Below are positions 1 to 7,801 of a stretch of 49,561 bases of DNA, one piece after another; within the stretch, counting starts at the first letter, position 1, and each line of letters starts with the position of its first letter. The stretch is taken from the NCBI RefSeq assembly GCF_030684035.1, contig NZ_JAUXPI010000046.1:1-49561 (forward strand). Reading direction: 5' to 3'. Source of the DNA: Phaeovulum sp. (GTDB taxonomy: Bacteria > Pseudomonadota > Alphaproteobacteria > Rhodobacterales > Rhodobacteraceae). Under the pieces are notes generated by a model that saw only the letters and a list, made by a program, of their open reading frames with translations, ran no database searches and was not told the origin of the DNA. The position numbers were made by a program, and so were the translations under genes.

Positions 1-291
1 CACGCCAGCCGGGCCGTAGTTGCGCTTGACGATCAGATCGCCCGCATGGCCGTTGATCGTGGCGGTGGTGTAGAAGGTTTCAAGGATCATGCCATGCGGA
101 TCGGTGCCCTCGTAGGGGGTAGCGTGGATCATCCCCGGCCCGACCAGTTTCGCGGCCGTCATCACATCCCACAAAAGCTGGGCGTAATCGGCATCGGCCG
201 GGCTGCCGAAGGGCATTGTCTGGGCCTGCGCAGTGGCACCGGACATGCCGAGCGAAAGCGTGAAGGCGGCTGCAATCAGTTTCGATTTCAT
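1..291 (-). CDS. Secreted protein, N-terminal part only (cut by window edge)
   Basis: The reading frame starts at ATG 289-291 and is still open at base 1, so only the first 97 codons are present. The start is preceded by a good ribosome site (GGGAGA, about 6 nt away). The first ~24 residues form a signal peptide (MKSKLIAAAFTLSLGMSGAT, then AQAQ), so the product is exported to the periplasm. The visible mature part carries the stretches VGPGMIHATPYEGTDPHGM and GHAGDLIVKRNYGPAGV. From memory these resemble small periplasmic cytochrome P460/c'-like proteins of Proteobacteria, but the haem motif expected at the C-terminus lies outside the window, so the family is a guess. It is transcribed divergently from the next gene. 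Confidence 0.6.
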   Translation of the reverse strand, partial: MKSKLIAAAFTLSLGMSGATAQAQTMPFGSPADADYAQLLWDVMTAAKLVGPGMIHATPYEGTDPHGMILETFYTTATINGHAGDLIVKRNYGPAGV

Positions 292-488
292 TGGTCGTTC
301 TCCCTGGTTTGGTGCGTTCAGGACTGCGGGCGGCGGGGCTTGTTACACGAGAACCGTTCACCTGTTCGTGAGCGGCGGTTGCATGGGAGCGCCTTGGGAA
401 GCTGCGCTTCACGTTTGCGCGAAAACCTGTAATGGCGCATTACCGGGGGCAGTCATGTCCCATGCTTGGCAAAAAGGGGGCGGCTTTG

Positions 489-815
489 GTGCGAAGGCTG
501 GCGACGGTGCTATTCCTGCTTGCGGCCGCGCCGAGTGCCGGTTTTGCTGCGGGCGAGGTTTGTGTGCAAAACGGCGATGCCGCCGCCTTGGTCTTTACCG
601 TAGAGAATGCGGCCGGGGTGCGGGCGCGCGCCATGCTTGCCCCGGGTGCCAGGCTTTGCCTGAGCAGTTCCGGAATGCCGGGCGGGGTGGTGGCGGTGTT
701 TGAGCGCGAAGACAGCGTCGAGGGGTGTTCGAGGCTGGTCGGGGCCGGGGGAAACGAAGAGCTTTTGGCCTATGCCGCCTTCGACCGTTGCCAATGGGCC
801 GCGCATGGCCGCTGA
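489..815 (+). CDS. Small secreted protein of unknown function
   Basis: I prefer the GTG start at 489. A GGGGG run at 476-480 lies 8 nt upstream, and the protein then begins directly with a signal peptide (RRLATVLFLLAAAPSAGFA). In-frame ATGs at 432 and 462 are alternatives that would add an unlikely hydrophilic leader. The mature part is about 85 residues with four cysteines (VCVQNG, RLCLSS, GCSRL, RCQW), which suggests two disulfides in the periplasm. I do not recognise the family. The stop overlaps the start of the following membrane protein gene by 11 bp, so the two are probably co-translated and may work together at the envelope. Confidence 0.6.
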   Translation: MRRLATVLFLLAAAPSAGFAAGEVCVQNGDAAALVFTVENAAGVRARAMLAPGARLCLSSSGMPGGVVAVFEREDSVEGCSRLVGAGGNEELLAYAAFDRCQWAAHGR

Positions 816-1491
816 CCCGGACCGCATGCGCCTGCACGGCATCGCAGGCTGGATCGGGCGCAGCCTCGGGCGGGTGGCGCTGATCGCCCTGGTGGTTTAT
901 GCCCTGCATCTGCTGATCGGCTGGGCGACCGGGCTGACCGCAAGCCAGCCAATGGGCGGCTTGCGGGCGGGCATGCTGCTGCTGCTGCTGGCGGTCTATG
1001 CGCTGCTCATCGCCACGCCCTTTGTGCCGGGAATAGAAATTGGCCTCTCGCTGCTGGCCATTGAAGGCGCGTGGATCGCGCCATTCGTTTATCTTGCCAC
1101 CAACGCCGGGCTGATGCTGGCCTATGTTCTGGGCGAACGCCTGGCCTACGCGCGGCTGGTGCGGCTGCTTGCCGACCTGCGGCTTCGCCGTGCGGGTGAT
1201 CTGCTGGCACGGGTGGCGCCGCTTTCGCGCGAAGCGCGGCTGGCGCTGCTGCGCGCAAGGCTGCCGCGCTGGTGCGCGCCCCTCGTGTCGCGCTATCGCT
1301 ATGCGCTGATCGCGGTGGCGGTGAACCTTCCGGGCAACGCGCTGATCGGCGGCGGTGGCGGCATTCTGTTCGTGGCGGGGCTGAGTCGCCTGTTTCGGCC
1401 TTGGGCAATGGCGGGCACCATCGCGCTTGCGGTGGCACCCGTGCCGCTGATGATCTGGGGCTTCGACATCAATCTGATGGCGATGTTCTGA
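805..1491 (+). CDS. Integral membrane protein, possibly DedA/TVP38-like
   Basis: The start is taken at ATG 805, overlapping the preceding stop; ATG 826 is also possible. The product is about 228 residues. It has a hydrophobic segment at about 20-40, another around 55-75, a semi-hydrophobic segment with PFVPGIEIGL and PFVYLATNAGLMLAYVLGE, a basic cytoplasmic loop rich in R and L, and a C-terminal part with NLPGNALIGGGGGI followed by two hydrophobic helices. The pattern of re-entrant-looking P/G-rich stretches before helices resembles SNARE-associated (DedA/TVP38) membrane proteins, but this is a weak match by eye. It is transcribed with the small secreted protein upstream. Function unknown. 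Confidence 0.6.
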   Translation: MAADPDRMRLHGIAGWIGRSLGRVALIALVVYALHLLIGWATGLTASQPMGGLRAGMLLLLLAVYALLIATPFVPGIEIGLSLLAIEGAWIAPFVYLATNAGLMLAYVLGERLAYARLVRLLADLRLRRAGDLLARVAPLSREARLALLRARLPRWCAPLVSRYRYALIAVAVNLPGNALIGGGGGILFVAGLSRLFRPWAMAGTIALAVAPVPLMIWGFDINLMAMF

Positions 1492-1576
1492 AAGCTTCGG
1501 CCTGGCGGGCCGCGGAAAGACCCTGACATGGCCTGTTCCTGACGCCAAAGCGCGAAGCTGTTGCTGCTACGACTGC

Positions 1577-1604
1577 CATGGCCGAGGCCATCGCCTCGGC
1601 CATG
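1577..1604. terminator. Perfect 12-bp hairpin downstream of the membrane protein gene
   Basis: CATGGCCGAGGC (1577-1588) and GCCTCGGCCATG (1593-1604) are exact inverted copies around a 4-nt loop. It lies 85 bp after the stop at 1491. Only a short T4 run follows a few bases later (around 1611), so it is a possible but not typical intrinsic terminator; it could serve the convergent genes on both sides. Confidence 0.45.
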
Positions 1605-1626
1605 CGCTGATTTTCGGGTTTCCGGG

Positions 1627-1704
1627 CCGGGGGCCCAAAGCCCCCGGTCAGCGCCCGCCACCCGGAGGGCGGGCGCTTCTCGCCCGCCAGGGCAGGCGCT
1701 GACC
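1627..1704. repeat. Cluster of nested GC-rich palindromes
   Basis: Three inverted repeats lie in 78 bp: CCGGGGGC/GCCCCCGG (1627-1634 with 1640-1647), GCGCCCGCC/GGCGGGCGC (1651-1659 with 1668-1676), and a longer-range pair GGTCAGCGCC/GGCGCTGACC (1646-1655 with 1695-1704). The last two overlap, so they cannot form together. With the 1577-1604 hairpin they occupy most of the 360-bp space between two convergent genes. No gene is supported in 1492-1851. Confidence 0.6.
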
Positions 1705-1851
1705 TTTCGTGGTGGAGGTGGAGGCGGCCATGTTGCAGCTTGGTCGCGGCGGGCGGGGAAAAGCAGGGCTTTTCCTGATCCGCCCGAACCGGTGTCCGGC
1801 CCGGAACGTTTTCCCGCCCGGGATGTGGGCAAGACCTTTTTCAGCAGCCTG

Positions 1852-2826
1852 TCAGTCGTGGAAGATCGTCGCACCGGGGTTGAAGGCCGCGAAGGCAAAG
1901 GCAAAGGGCACATGGTAGATTGCCGTCTGCCCGCCCCTTGTCACCGTTACCGTGCCCACGTCGCGCCCTTCGCTGATCTGCCGCGTATCGAGCGCCGAGG
2001 CCTGGCCCGCCTGCCATTCGACCCTGAACCCGCCGACCTCGAAGGGCGCATGGGCCTGCACATAGGCAAAGCTCCAGGCATCGGGCAGGCCCTCGATTGC
2101 CACCACCCGCATCAGCGGCTCGCCCGGCCCGTCATAGGCACCGTCATAGAGGAACGGCTGGCGCAGGCTGTCATAGCCCTCGTAAGGGTTGGCTCCGTAG
2201 CTGCGGCCAAACCGGTTGGAGGCAATCAGCACTTCGCCATCCGGGTGGCGCGCGGCAAATTCGCCGAAAGGTTCAAAGCGCGAAGGCAGCCGCACCAGCT
2301 CCTCGCCCATGTGTTTGCCGATGATGGCACGGCCCTCGAACTGCTGCCACCAGCTTTGCGAGGCGCGGTCATACATCACCAGATCGGAATTGCGCAGCTT
2401 GCCGGTGGTGCCGAAGGTCGTGGCTTCGCCCCCCACACGGCGGTCGAAGACGATGCCGGAATTGCACAAGGGGCAATAGGTCACGGCAATCGGCGTGCCT
2501 GCGAAACTGTCGTTGACGATCTCGTGCCACATCAGAATCGCCACCGGATAGGCCCGCGCCTGGCCGCCGATCTCAATACTGATCACCGGCTCGCGGTCGG
2601 CGGGGCGGGTGGACAACGCGGCCACGGTCTGGAACTGGGGGGCGTCGATGGCGGGAATGCCATCTTTCGGCGGCCCGCCGGAAAGGATTTCGGCAAATTC
2701 AACCGATGAGCGGCTGAAATCCGTGGCTGGCCACTCGGCACGCCAGGCCGCGGGGGCGGTCTGGGCAGTGGCGGCGGTAGCGGCAAGGGTCAGGGCAGCG
2801 GCGAGCGCTGCGAGCAGGGTTTTCAT
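1852..2826 (-). CDS. DUF3179 domain-containing secreted protein
   Basis: The start at 2826 (MKTLLAALAAALTLA) is chosen because it opens a clear signal peptide ending near ATAQTAPA and follows a GGGGAG ribosome site; the frame extends further upstream but that part does not look coded. The mature protein of about 300 residues carries the DUF3179 hallmarks: ILMWHEIVND, the cysteine pair in TYCPLCNSGIVFDR, then SDLVMYDRASQSWWQQF and the EGYDS region. The family is exported and its biochemical function is not established; the C-x-x-C pair could bind metal or be redox active. It is transcribed away from the ECF sigma factor gene, sharing a 197-bp promoter region. Confidence 0.85.
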   Translation of the reverse strand: MKTLLAALAAALTLAATAATAQTAPAAWRAEWPATDFSRSSVEFAEILSGGPPKDGIPAIDAPQFQTVAALSTRPADREPVISIEIGGQARAYPVAILMWHEIVNDSFAGTPIAVTYCPLCNSGIVFDRRVGGEATTFGTTGKLRNSDLVMYDRASQSWWQQFEGRAIIGKHMGEELVRLPSRFEPFGEFAARHPDGEVLIASNRFGRSYGANPYEGYDSLRQPFLYDGAYDGPGEPLMRVVAIEGLPDAWSFAYVQAHAPFEVGGFRVEWQAGQASALDTRQISEGRDVGTVTVTRGGQTAIYHVPFAFAFAAFNPGATIFHD

Positions 2827-3023
2827 CTTGCGGTCTCCCCAAAAGGTGTCGTGCCAGCCACCGCGGAGGCCCCTGCGCCCTGCTCGCGCGGGGTCTCGGG
2901 CGGTGGTCGGCATGGCTCAAGCTGTGGCGGAACTCTGCCAAACACAAATCACGCGGCTTCACGAAGCATTGAGCGGTTGAATTCGCGCGCAGATTTCACG
3001 AAGCTGCGGTCGCAACGGCGGGG

Positions 3024-3644
3024 GTGCGAAGGGTGCGCGAGAGCAAGCGGCAAGACCGGGACGCAGAGGCCGCGTTGCTGCGCATGCTCGCATCGGGCGA
3101 CCGCGCCGCCTTTGAAGCGATTTATCGCAAGCACAACGCCGCCATGGTGCGCTTTGCCACCGGCATCTTGCGCAGCCGCGCAAGTGCCGAAGAGGTCACT
3201 CAGGATGCCTGGGTGTCGGTGCTGAAAAACATCGGCGGCTTCGAGGGCCGCTCGTCGCTGGCGGGCTGGATTTTTACCATCGTGCTCAACAAGGCCCGCA
3301 CCCGCGCCGGGCGCGATGGCCGCTCGGTCTCGTTCGATGGCGCGGGAGAAGATGACAACCTTGCTGCCGCCTTCGACGGTCGCGGCCGCTGGAAGGACAT
3401 GCCCGAGCTTTGGGAGGAAATCACCGCCGAGCGGATCATTGCCGGGCGCTCGGTGTTGCACCACGTCACCGCCGCAATCGAAACCCTGCCGCCGGCGCAG
3501 CGTTCGGTGCTGGTGCTGCGGGGCCAACAGGGGCTTGAGGCGGACGAGGTCTGTGCAATTCTCGGGATCACAGAAGGCAATATGCGCGTGCTTTTGCACC
3601 GCGCGCGGCTAACAGTGCGGGCAGCGGTGGATGGTCTGGCATGA
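3024..3644 (+). CDS. ECF-family RNA polymerase sigma factor
   Basis: The product (206 residues from the GTG at 3024; GTG 3033 or ATG 3084 are alternatives) has sigma-70 region 2 at about 25-95 (AFEAIYRKHNAAMVRFATG, SAEEVTQDAWVSVLKNI, SSLAGWIFTIVLNKAR). Region 4 lies at about 145-200 (IETLPPAQRSVLVLRGQQG, EVCAILGITEGNMRVLLHRA). The EGNMRVLLHRAR helix is the usual -35-recognition helix of ECF sigmas. Region 3 is absent, as expected. The next gene encodes a zinc-finger protein of the anti-sigma type, so the pair is probably a sigma/anti-sigma switch. The exact ECF group and signal are unknown. Confidence 0.9.
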   Translation: MRRVRESKRQDRDAEAALLRMLASGDRAAFEAIYRKHNAAMVRFATGILRSRASAEEVTQDAWVSVLKNIGGFEGRSSLAGWIFTIVLNKARTRAGRDGRSVSFDGAGEDDNLAAAFDGRGRWKDMPELWEEITAERIIAGRSVLHHVTAAIETLPPAQRSVLVLRGQQGLEADEVCAILGITEGNMRVLLHRARLTVRAAVDGLA

Positions 3645-3694
3645 ACCGGGGCGCGGCTTGCACACCGCAGATTTGCGCCTATTTTTCGCCATGC

Positions 3695-3720
3695 TGTAAC
3701 GCGCGCAGGGCTGGCATGTC
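3695..3720 (+). promoter_or_regulatory. Possible ECF-type promoter before the anti-sigma gene
   Basis: TGTAAC (3695-3700) is followed 17 bp later by GTC (3718-3720), a layout typical of ECF promoters with an AAC -35 core and a GTC-like -10. It lies in the 112-bp gap between sigma and zinc-finger genes, leaving a leader of about 30 nt. This is pattern matching only; the cognate sigma could be the gene directly upstream. Confidence 0.3.
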
Positions 3721-3756
3721 CTCATCGGGTGAAGCACGAGAAAAGGACTTCGCCAG

Positions 3757-4008
3757 ATGCTGAGCTGCAAGGAAGTTGCCCAACGCGCAAGCGCCATGAT
3801 CGACGGCGAGCTTGGAGCCTGGGACATGCTCCAGATGCGGATGCACCTGGCGATGTGCAAGGGCTGCGAGCGGTTCATCGGCCAGATGCGCATCACGCGC
3901 GGACTGACCGAGGCCGCAGGCGAGGCCGAGGCGGAGCAGGATGCGGACGATCTGCGCATCAGCGCCATCCTATCCGAGCTTCACGAAGGCAAGCAAACGG
4001 GCGGCTGA
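3757..4008 (+). CDS. Zinc-finger (zf-HC2) anti-sigma-type protein
   Basis: This 83-residue cytosolic protein has the ZAS-type zinc ligands C4 (MLSCKEV), H30, C34 and C37 (HLAMCKGC, HX3CX2C). That is the minimal anti-sigma zinc-binding fold, in which metal loss or thiol oxidation releases the bound ECF sigma. No membrane segment follows the finger; the tail is acidic (EAAGEAEAEQDADD) and helical. It lies 112 bp after the ECF sigma gene and 18 bp before a membrane protein gene. I infer that it binds the neighbouring sigma factor; redox or metal sensing is only a family-based possibility. Confidence 0.8.
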   Translation: MLSCKEVAQRASAMIDGELGAWDMLQMRMHLAMCKGCERFIGQMRITRGLTEAAGEAEAEQDADDLRISAILSELHEGKQTGG

Positions 4009-4026
4009 GGCCCCAAGGGAAGGAAT

Positions 4027-4470
4027 ATGGGAATGAAAAATCTGCTAGCTGGCCTCGTCGCCGGGTTCGTGGCGACTGTCGTTCTGTCGGCGCTGATGGT
4101 GGCAAAAACGATGATGGGGGTGATGCCCGAACTTGACGTCGTCAAGATGCTCGGCGCGATGATGGGCACCGGCGATGCGCTGGGCTGGGCCGCGCATTTC
4201 ATGATCGGCACGCTTGCCTGGGGCGGCGGGTTTGCGGTCGCCTACGCCCTGATCCCCGGCGGTGGCGCTATTGGCAAGGGTATCGTGTTCGCCATCGCCG
4301 CCTGGCTGATGATGATGCTCGTGGTCATGCCAATGGCGGGGGCCGGACTATTCGGCATGGCCTTCGGCATCATGGCCGCAATGATGACGCTGGTGTTGCA
4401 TGTCGTCTTCGGCGCGGTGCTGGGCGGGGTCTTTCGCGCCCTGTCGCAACCTGGTGCCGCAACCGCATGA
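4027..4470 (+). CDS. Small membrane protein (DUF6789-like)
   Basis: The product is 147 residues with four predicted membrane helices (about 5-25, 55-80, 85-105 and 110-135). It is rich in Met, Gly and Ala (VMPELDVVKMLGAMMGTGDA, AWLMMMLVVMPMAGAGLFGM). The N-terminal half resembles the DUF6789 membrane family, from memory. It is 18 bp behind the zinc-finger gene, so it is likely in the ECF operon and may be a target or modulator of that regulon. A strong hairpin terminator follows it. Confidence 0.7.
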   Translation: MGMKNLLAGLVAGFVATVVLSALMVAKTMMGVMPELDVVKMLGAMMGTGDALGWAAHFMIGTLAWGGGFAVAYALIPGGGAIGKGIVFAIAAWLMMMLVVMPMAGAGLFGMAFGIMAAMMTLVLHVVFGAVLGGVFRALSQPGAATA

Positions 4471-4477
4471 AGGTGGG

Positions 4478-4498
4478 GCGGGGCTTCGGCCCCGCTTT
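4478..4498 (+). terminator. Intrinsic terminator (UUCG tetraloop)
   Basis: GCGGGGC (4478-4484), TTCG loop, GCCCCGC (4489-4495), then TTT. The stem is perfect, the loop is the extra-stable UUCG type, and the site is 8 bp after the stop at 4470, so it should end the ECF operon. Confidence 0.75.
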
Positions 4499-4553
4499 GC
4501 CATGCGCGGTTTTGTGGTAGACAGGCGACAGAGCCACACGAACGGATCGCACC

Positions 4554-5585
4554 ATGCCCCAAAGCCTCGAATTTGGCCTCGACACTTTCGGTGATGTCAC
4601 CACCGGCGCGGATGGCCGCCTGAAACCACAGCCCGAGGTGCTGCGCGATGTTGTCGAGGAGGCGGTGCTGGCCGACGAGGTCGGGGTTGATTTCATCGGT
4701 CTGGGCGAACACCACCGCGACGATTTTGCCATTTCCGCGCCCGAGGTGGTGCTGGCCGCAATTGCCGGGCGTACCCGCCGGATCCGCCTTGGCACCGCTG
4801 TAACGGTGCTTTCCACCGACGACCCGGTGCGGCTGTTCCAGCGCTTTGCCACGCTTGATGCGCTTTCCGAGGGGCGGGCCGAGGTGATGCTCGGGCGCGG
4901 CTCGTTCACCGAAAGCTATGGGCTGTTCGGCTTCAGCCTCGATGATTACGAGGCGCTGTTCGAGGAAAAGCTTGCGCTTTTCGCCGCGCTGATCCGCCAG
5001 CCCGAGGTGACGTGGAGCGGGCAAAGCCGCGCCCCGCTGCGCCGCCAGCGGGTCTGGCCGCCGCTTGGTCCGGGCGGGCTGAAAACCTGGATCGGGGTCG
5101 GCGGCAGCCCGGGTTCGGTGCTGCGTGCGGTGCGCCACGACCTGCCGATGATGCTGGCGATCATCGGTGGCAGCGCGCGCCGCTTTTTGCCCTTCGTCGA
5201 TCTTTACCAGCGTTCCTATGCCGAGATCGGCAAAGCGCCGCAGCCCCTGGGCGTGCATTCGCCCGGCCACATCGCGCCGACTGATGCCGAGGCGCAAGCC
5301 GAGGCCTTTCCCGCCTACAAGGCGCTGCATGACCGGATTGGCCGCGAACGTGGCTGGCCCGCGATCACCCGGGCCGATTTTGAACGCGAGATCGAGCACG
5401 GCGCGCTCTATGTGGGTGCCCCCGAAACCGTGGCGCGAAAGATCGCGGCGACCACGCGCACGCTCGGGCTGGCGCGGTTCGATCTGAAATATTCCATGGG
5501 GCCGCTGCCACATGCGGCGCTGATGCGCTCGATCGGGCTTTATGGCAGTGTGGTCATTCCCCGGGTGCGTGCGCTTCTGGCCTGA
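4554..5585 (+). CDS. LLM-class (luciferase-like) flavin-dependent oxidoreductase
   Basis: This 343-residue TIM-barrel monooxygenase of the bacterial luciferase superfamily would use reduced FMN or F420 supplied by a partner. The diagnostic stretches are EFGLDTFGDVT at the N-terminus, EHHRDDFAISAPEVVLAAIAG (about 52-72), RIRLGTAVTVLSTDDPVRLF, LDALSEGRAEVMLGRGSF and the late GGSPGSVLRAVRHDLPMML. It is cytosolic. Many close relatives are annotated only as LLM-class; the substrate cannot be read from sequence. It follows a terminator and is 128 bp ahead of the metal ATPase, so it is probably its own unit. Confidence 0.85.
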   Translation: MPQSLEFGLDTFGDVTTGADGRLKPQPEVLRDVVEEAVLADEVGVDFIGLGEHHRDDFAISAPEVVLAAIAGRTRRIRLGTAVTVLSTDDPVRLFQRFATLDALSEGRAEVMLGRGSFTESYGLFGFSLDDYEALFEEKLALFAALIRQPEVTWSGQSRAPLRRQRVWPPLGPGGLKTWIGVGGSPGSVLRAVRHDLPMMLAIIGGSARRFLPFVDLYQRSYAEIGKAPQPLGVHSPGHIAPTDAEAQAEAFPAYKALHDRIGRERGWPAITRADFEREIEHGALYVGAPETVARKIAATTRTLGLARFDLKYSMGPLPHAALMRSIGLYGSVVIPRVRALLA

Positions 5586-5683
5586 GGCGGGCCTATTGCC
5601 GCAGGCGCTATGACCGCATTGCGGAGCCCGCGCCAAGGGGCGCAGATTGGTGCCGAGCGCCCGCGGCGGCTGCCCCGTCGGGC

Positions 5684-5702
5684 GGTCCCGCGGTGCGGGA
5701 CC
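5684..5702 (+). other. Hairpin directly before the P1B-ATPase ribosome site
   Basis: GGTCCCGC (5684-5691) and GCGGGACC (5695-5702) form a perfect 8-bp stem with a 3-nt loop. The ribosome site AGGGCAGG begins 2 nt later and the ATG is at 5714. In the mRNA this hairpin would sit against the ribosome-binding region and could modulate translation of the transporter. Confidence 0.4.
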
Positions 5703-5713
5703 AAGGGCAGGCA

Positions 5714-7618
5714 ATGTCGAAAACAGGTGCAGACCAAGGCGTGACGCCGCTGGCGCTGGTCGCGCTCGGCGGGCTGGCGCTGGCGCTTCTGGCGACCTTT
5801 GTATTCCCCTTCAGGCCCGCGCTGGTGGCAGGGCTGGTGCTGGTCTATGCGGCGGGCGGCATTCCCGCGTCGCTGCGCGCCGGGCTGGCGCTGGTGCGCC
5901 ACCGGGTGCTGGCGATCGACCTTCTGATGGTGCTGGCGGCGGTTGCCGCAGCGGCGGTCGGGGCGGCGCTTGAAGGCGCGGTGTTGCTCACGCTTTTCGC
6001 GGCGGCGGGCGCACTGGAAGCGCGCGCGATGGGCAAGGCACGCCGCGCGGTCGAGGCGCTGATGGCGCTGCGCCCTGATACGGCGCTTCTGCGTGGCCCC
6101 GATGGCGGGTTGCGCGAAGTGCCGGTTGCCAGCCTTGCCCCCGGCGACCGGGTGCTCTTGCGGCCCGGCATGCGGGTGCCCGTCGATGCCGCAATCCGCA
6201 TTGGCGAAGGCGAAATCGACGAGGCGACGATTACCGGCGAATCAATGCCGGTGCGCAAGGGCGCGGGCGATGCGGTTTTCGAGGCGACGGTGAACCTGAC
6301 CGCGGTGCTCGAGATCGAGGTGATGCGGGCGCTTGGCGAAAGCACGGTGGCGCGGATGATCGCAATGGTCACCCGCGCGCAAGCCGAGCGCGCCCCTTCG
6401 GAGCGGTTCGGCGACTGGTTCGGACAGCGCTATACCCTGGCGGTGCTGGCGGGCGCGGCGCTTGCCTACGGGGTGTTCCTCTGGCTTGGCTACACGCCGC
6501 AATCGGCGCTTTACCACGCCGCGACACTTCTGGTGGCGGCCAGCCCCTGCGCCATCGTGATATCGGTGCCCGCCGCGATGCTTTCGGCGCTTTCGGCGGC
6601 GGCACGCGGTGGTGTGCTGTTCAAGGGCGGTGCGGCACTGGAAACCCTTGCCGAGGCGGGGATATTTGCCTTCGACAAAACCGGCACGCTGACCACCGGC
6701 CGCGCCGAATTGCGCCGCGTGGTGGCGCTGGAGGGCAGCGAAGCGGCGCTGCTGGCGCTTGCCGCGGGCCTTGAGGCGCATTCCGAACACCCGGTTGCAG
6801 GTGCCATTCGCCACGCCGCCGTGGCGCGCGGCATTCAACCTGTCGCGGTGTTCGAGGTAACCGCGGTCACCAGCGAGGGCATCGCCGGAATGGCCGGAGA
6901 AAGCCTCGTCTGGGCGGGAAATGAGCGGATGATGGCGCGGATGCTGGCGGATGCAGGGGCCGCGGCACCGCCGCTTGCCGCACTTGCCAACTCGGCGGAA
7001 ACCGTGGTCTGGGTCGGTCGCGGGCCGCAGCTTCTGGGCGCAATCGGTCTGGCCGATGGGGCCCGCGCTTCGGCCCCCGAAGGGCTTGCGGCGCTGCGCC
7101 GCGTCGGCATCGCGCGGCAGGTGATGATGACCGGCGACCGCCGCGAAGTGGCAGAGAAGATCGGGGAAGAGCTTGGCTTTGCGCCCGATGACACCCACGC
7201 GAACCTTCTGGCCGAGGACAAGCTGCGGCTGGTGGCCGCGCTTGCCTCCGAGGCGCGGGTGGCTTTTGTCGGCGACGGGGTGAATGACGCGGCGGCGCTG
7301 GCGCGCGCCGACGTGGGCATAGCGATGGGGGCCGCGGGCAGCGATGTGGCGCTTGCCGCCGCCGATGTGGCGCTCCTGTCGGACGATCTGACCCGGCTTG
7401 CCGCAGCACTTCGGCTTGCCCGCCGCACGCAGCGCATCATCCGCGCCAACCTGTTCTTTGCCGTCGGCGCAATGGTGGTGCTGGTGGCGGGTGCGCTGGC
7501 GTTTGAACTGCCACTGCCGGTTGCGGTGATCGGCCATGAGGGCGGCACGATTCTGGTGGTGCTGAACGGGCTCCGGCTGCTCGCCGACCCGATCCGGTCA
7601 GACCGCAGGCCTCGTTAA
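5714..7618 (+). CDS. P1B-4-type heavy-metal-exporting P-type ATPase
   Basis: The start at 5714 (MSKTGADQG) is preceded by AGGGCAGG. The 634-residue inner-membrane pump has the actuator TGES (EATITGESMPVRKG), the membrane metal motif S277-P278-C279 (AASPCAIVIS), the phosphorylation motif D321-KTGTLT, the nucleotide-domain HP (SEHPVAG), MMTGDRREVAE and GDGVNDAAALARADVGIA. The SPC motif together with HEGGT in the last helix (from H608) is the signature of subgroup P1B-4 (CoaT/CtpD-like exporters of Co2+ and Fe2+, sometimes other divalent ions). There is no N-terminal HMA metal-binding domain, which also fits P1B-4. It carries no neighbouring metal regulator. The SPC/HEGGT evidence argues against a Cu(I) or Zn/Cd (ZntA) pump. 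Confidence 0.92.
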   Translation: MSKTGADQGVTPLALVALGGLALALLATFVFPFRPALVAGLVLVYAAGGIPASLRAGLALVRHRVLAIDLLMVLAAVAAAAVGAALEGAVLLTLFAAAGALEARAMGKARRAVEALMALRPDTALLRGPDGGLREVPVASLAPGDRVLLRPGMRVPVDAAIRIGEGEIDEATITGESMPVRKGAGDAVFEATVNLTAVLEIEVMRALGESTVARMIAMVTRAQAERAPSERFGDWFGQRYTLAVLAGAALAYGVFLWLGYTPQSALYHAATLLVAASPCAIVISVPAAMLSALSAAARGGVLFKGGAALETLAEAGIFAFDKTGTLTTGRAELRRVVALEGSEAALLALAAGLEAHSEHPVAGAIRHAAVARGIQPVAVFEVTAVTSEGIAGMAGESLVWAGNERMMARMLADAGAAAPPLAALANSAETVVWVGRGPQLLGAIGLADGARASAPEGLAALRRVGIARQVMMTGDRREVAEKIGEELGFAPDDTHANLLAEDKLRLVAALASEARVAFVGDGVNDAAALARADVGIAMGAAGSDVALAAADVALLSDDLTRLAAALRLARRTQRIIRANLFFAVGAMVVLVAGALAFELPLPVAVIGHEGGTILVVLNGLRLLADPIRSDRRPR

Positions 7619-7801
7619 GGCAGGGGGTGCCGCTTGGCATTCTGATGGCGGTAATCGCCGCGGCCACGCTGGCGGTGCCTGGTGCGGTGGGAGGGCACGG
7701 CGGGCGGGGCGCGCGTTGTTCGGGGTCACGGTCTCGCACCCGGTGCTTGCCCGCGCCGCCGCTTGCAGCCAGACTGGGGCAACGCGGATTTGAGGAGCGG
7801 C

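Noticed and set aside
7635-7650. TGGCAT-N5-TGGCG upstream of rpoN as an autoregulatory promoter
   Set aside because: The -12 block is a poor match and no enhancer dyads were seen; mentioned only as a weak possibility in the rpoN finding.
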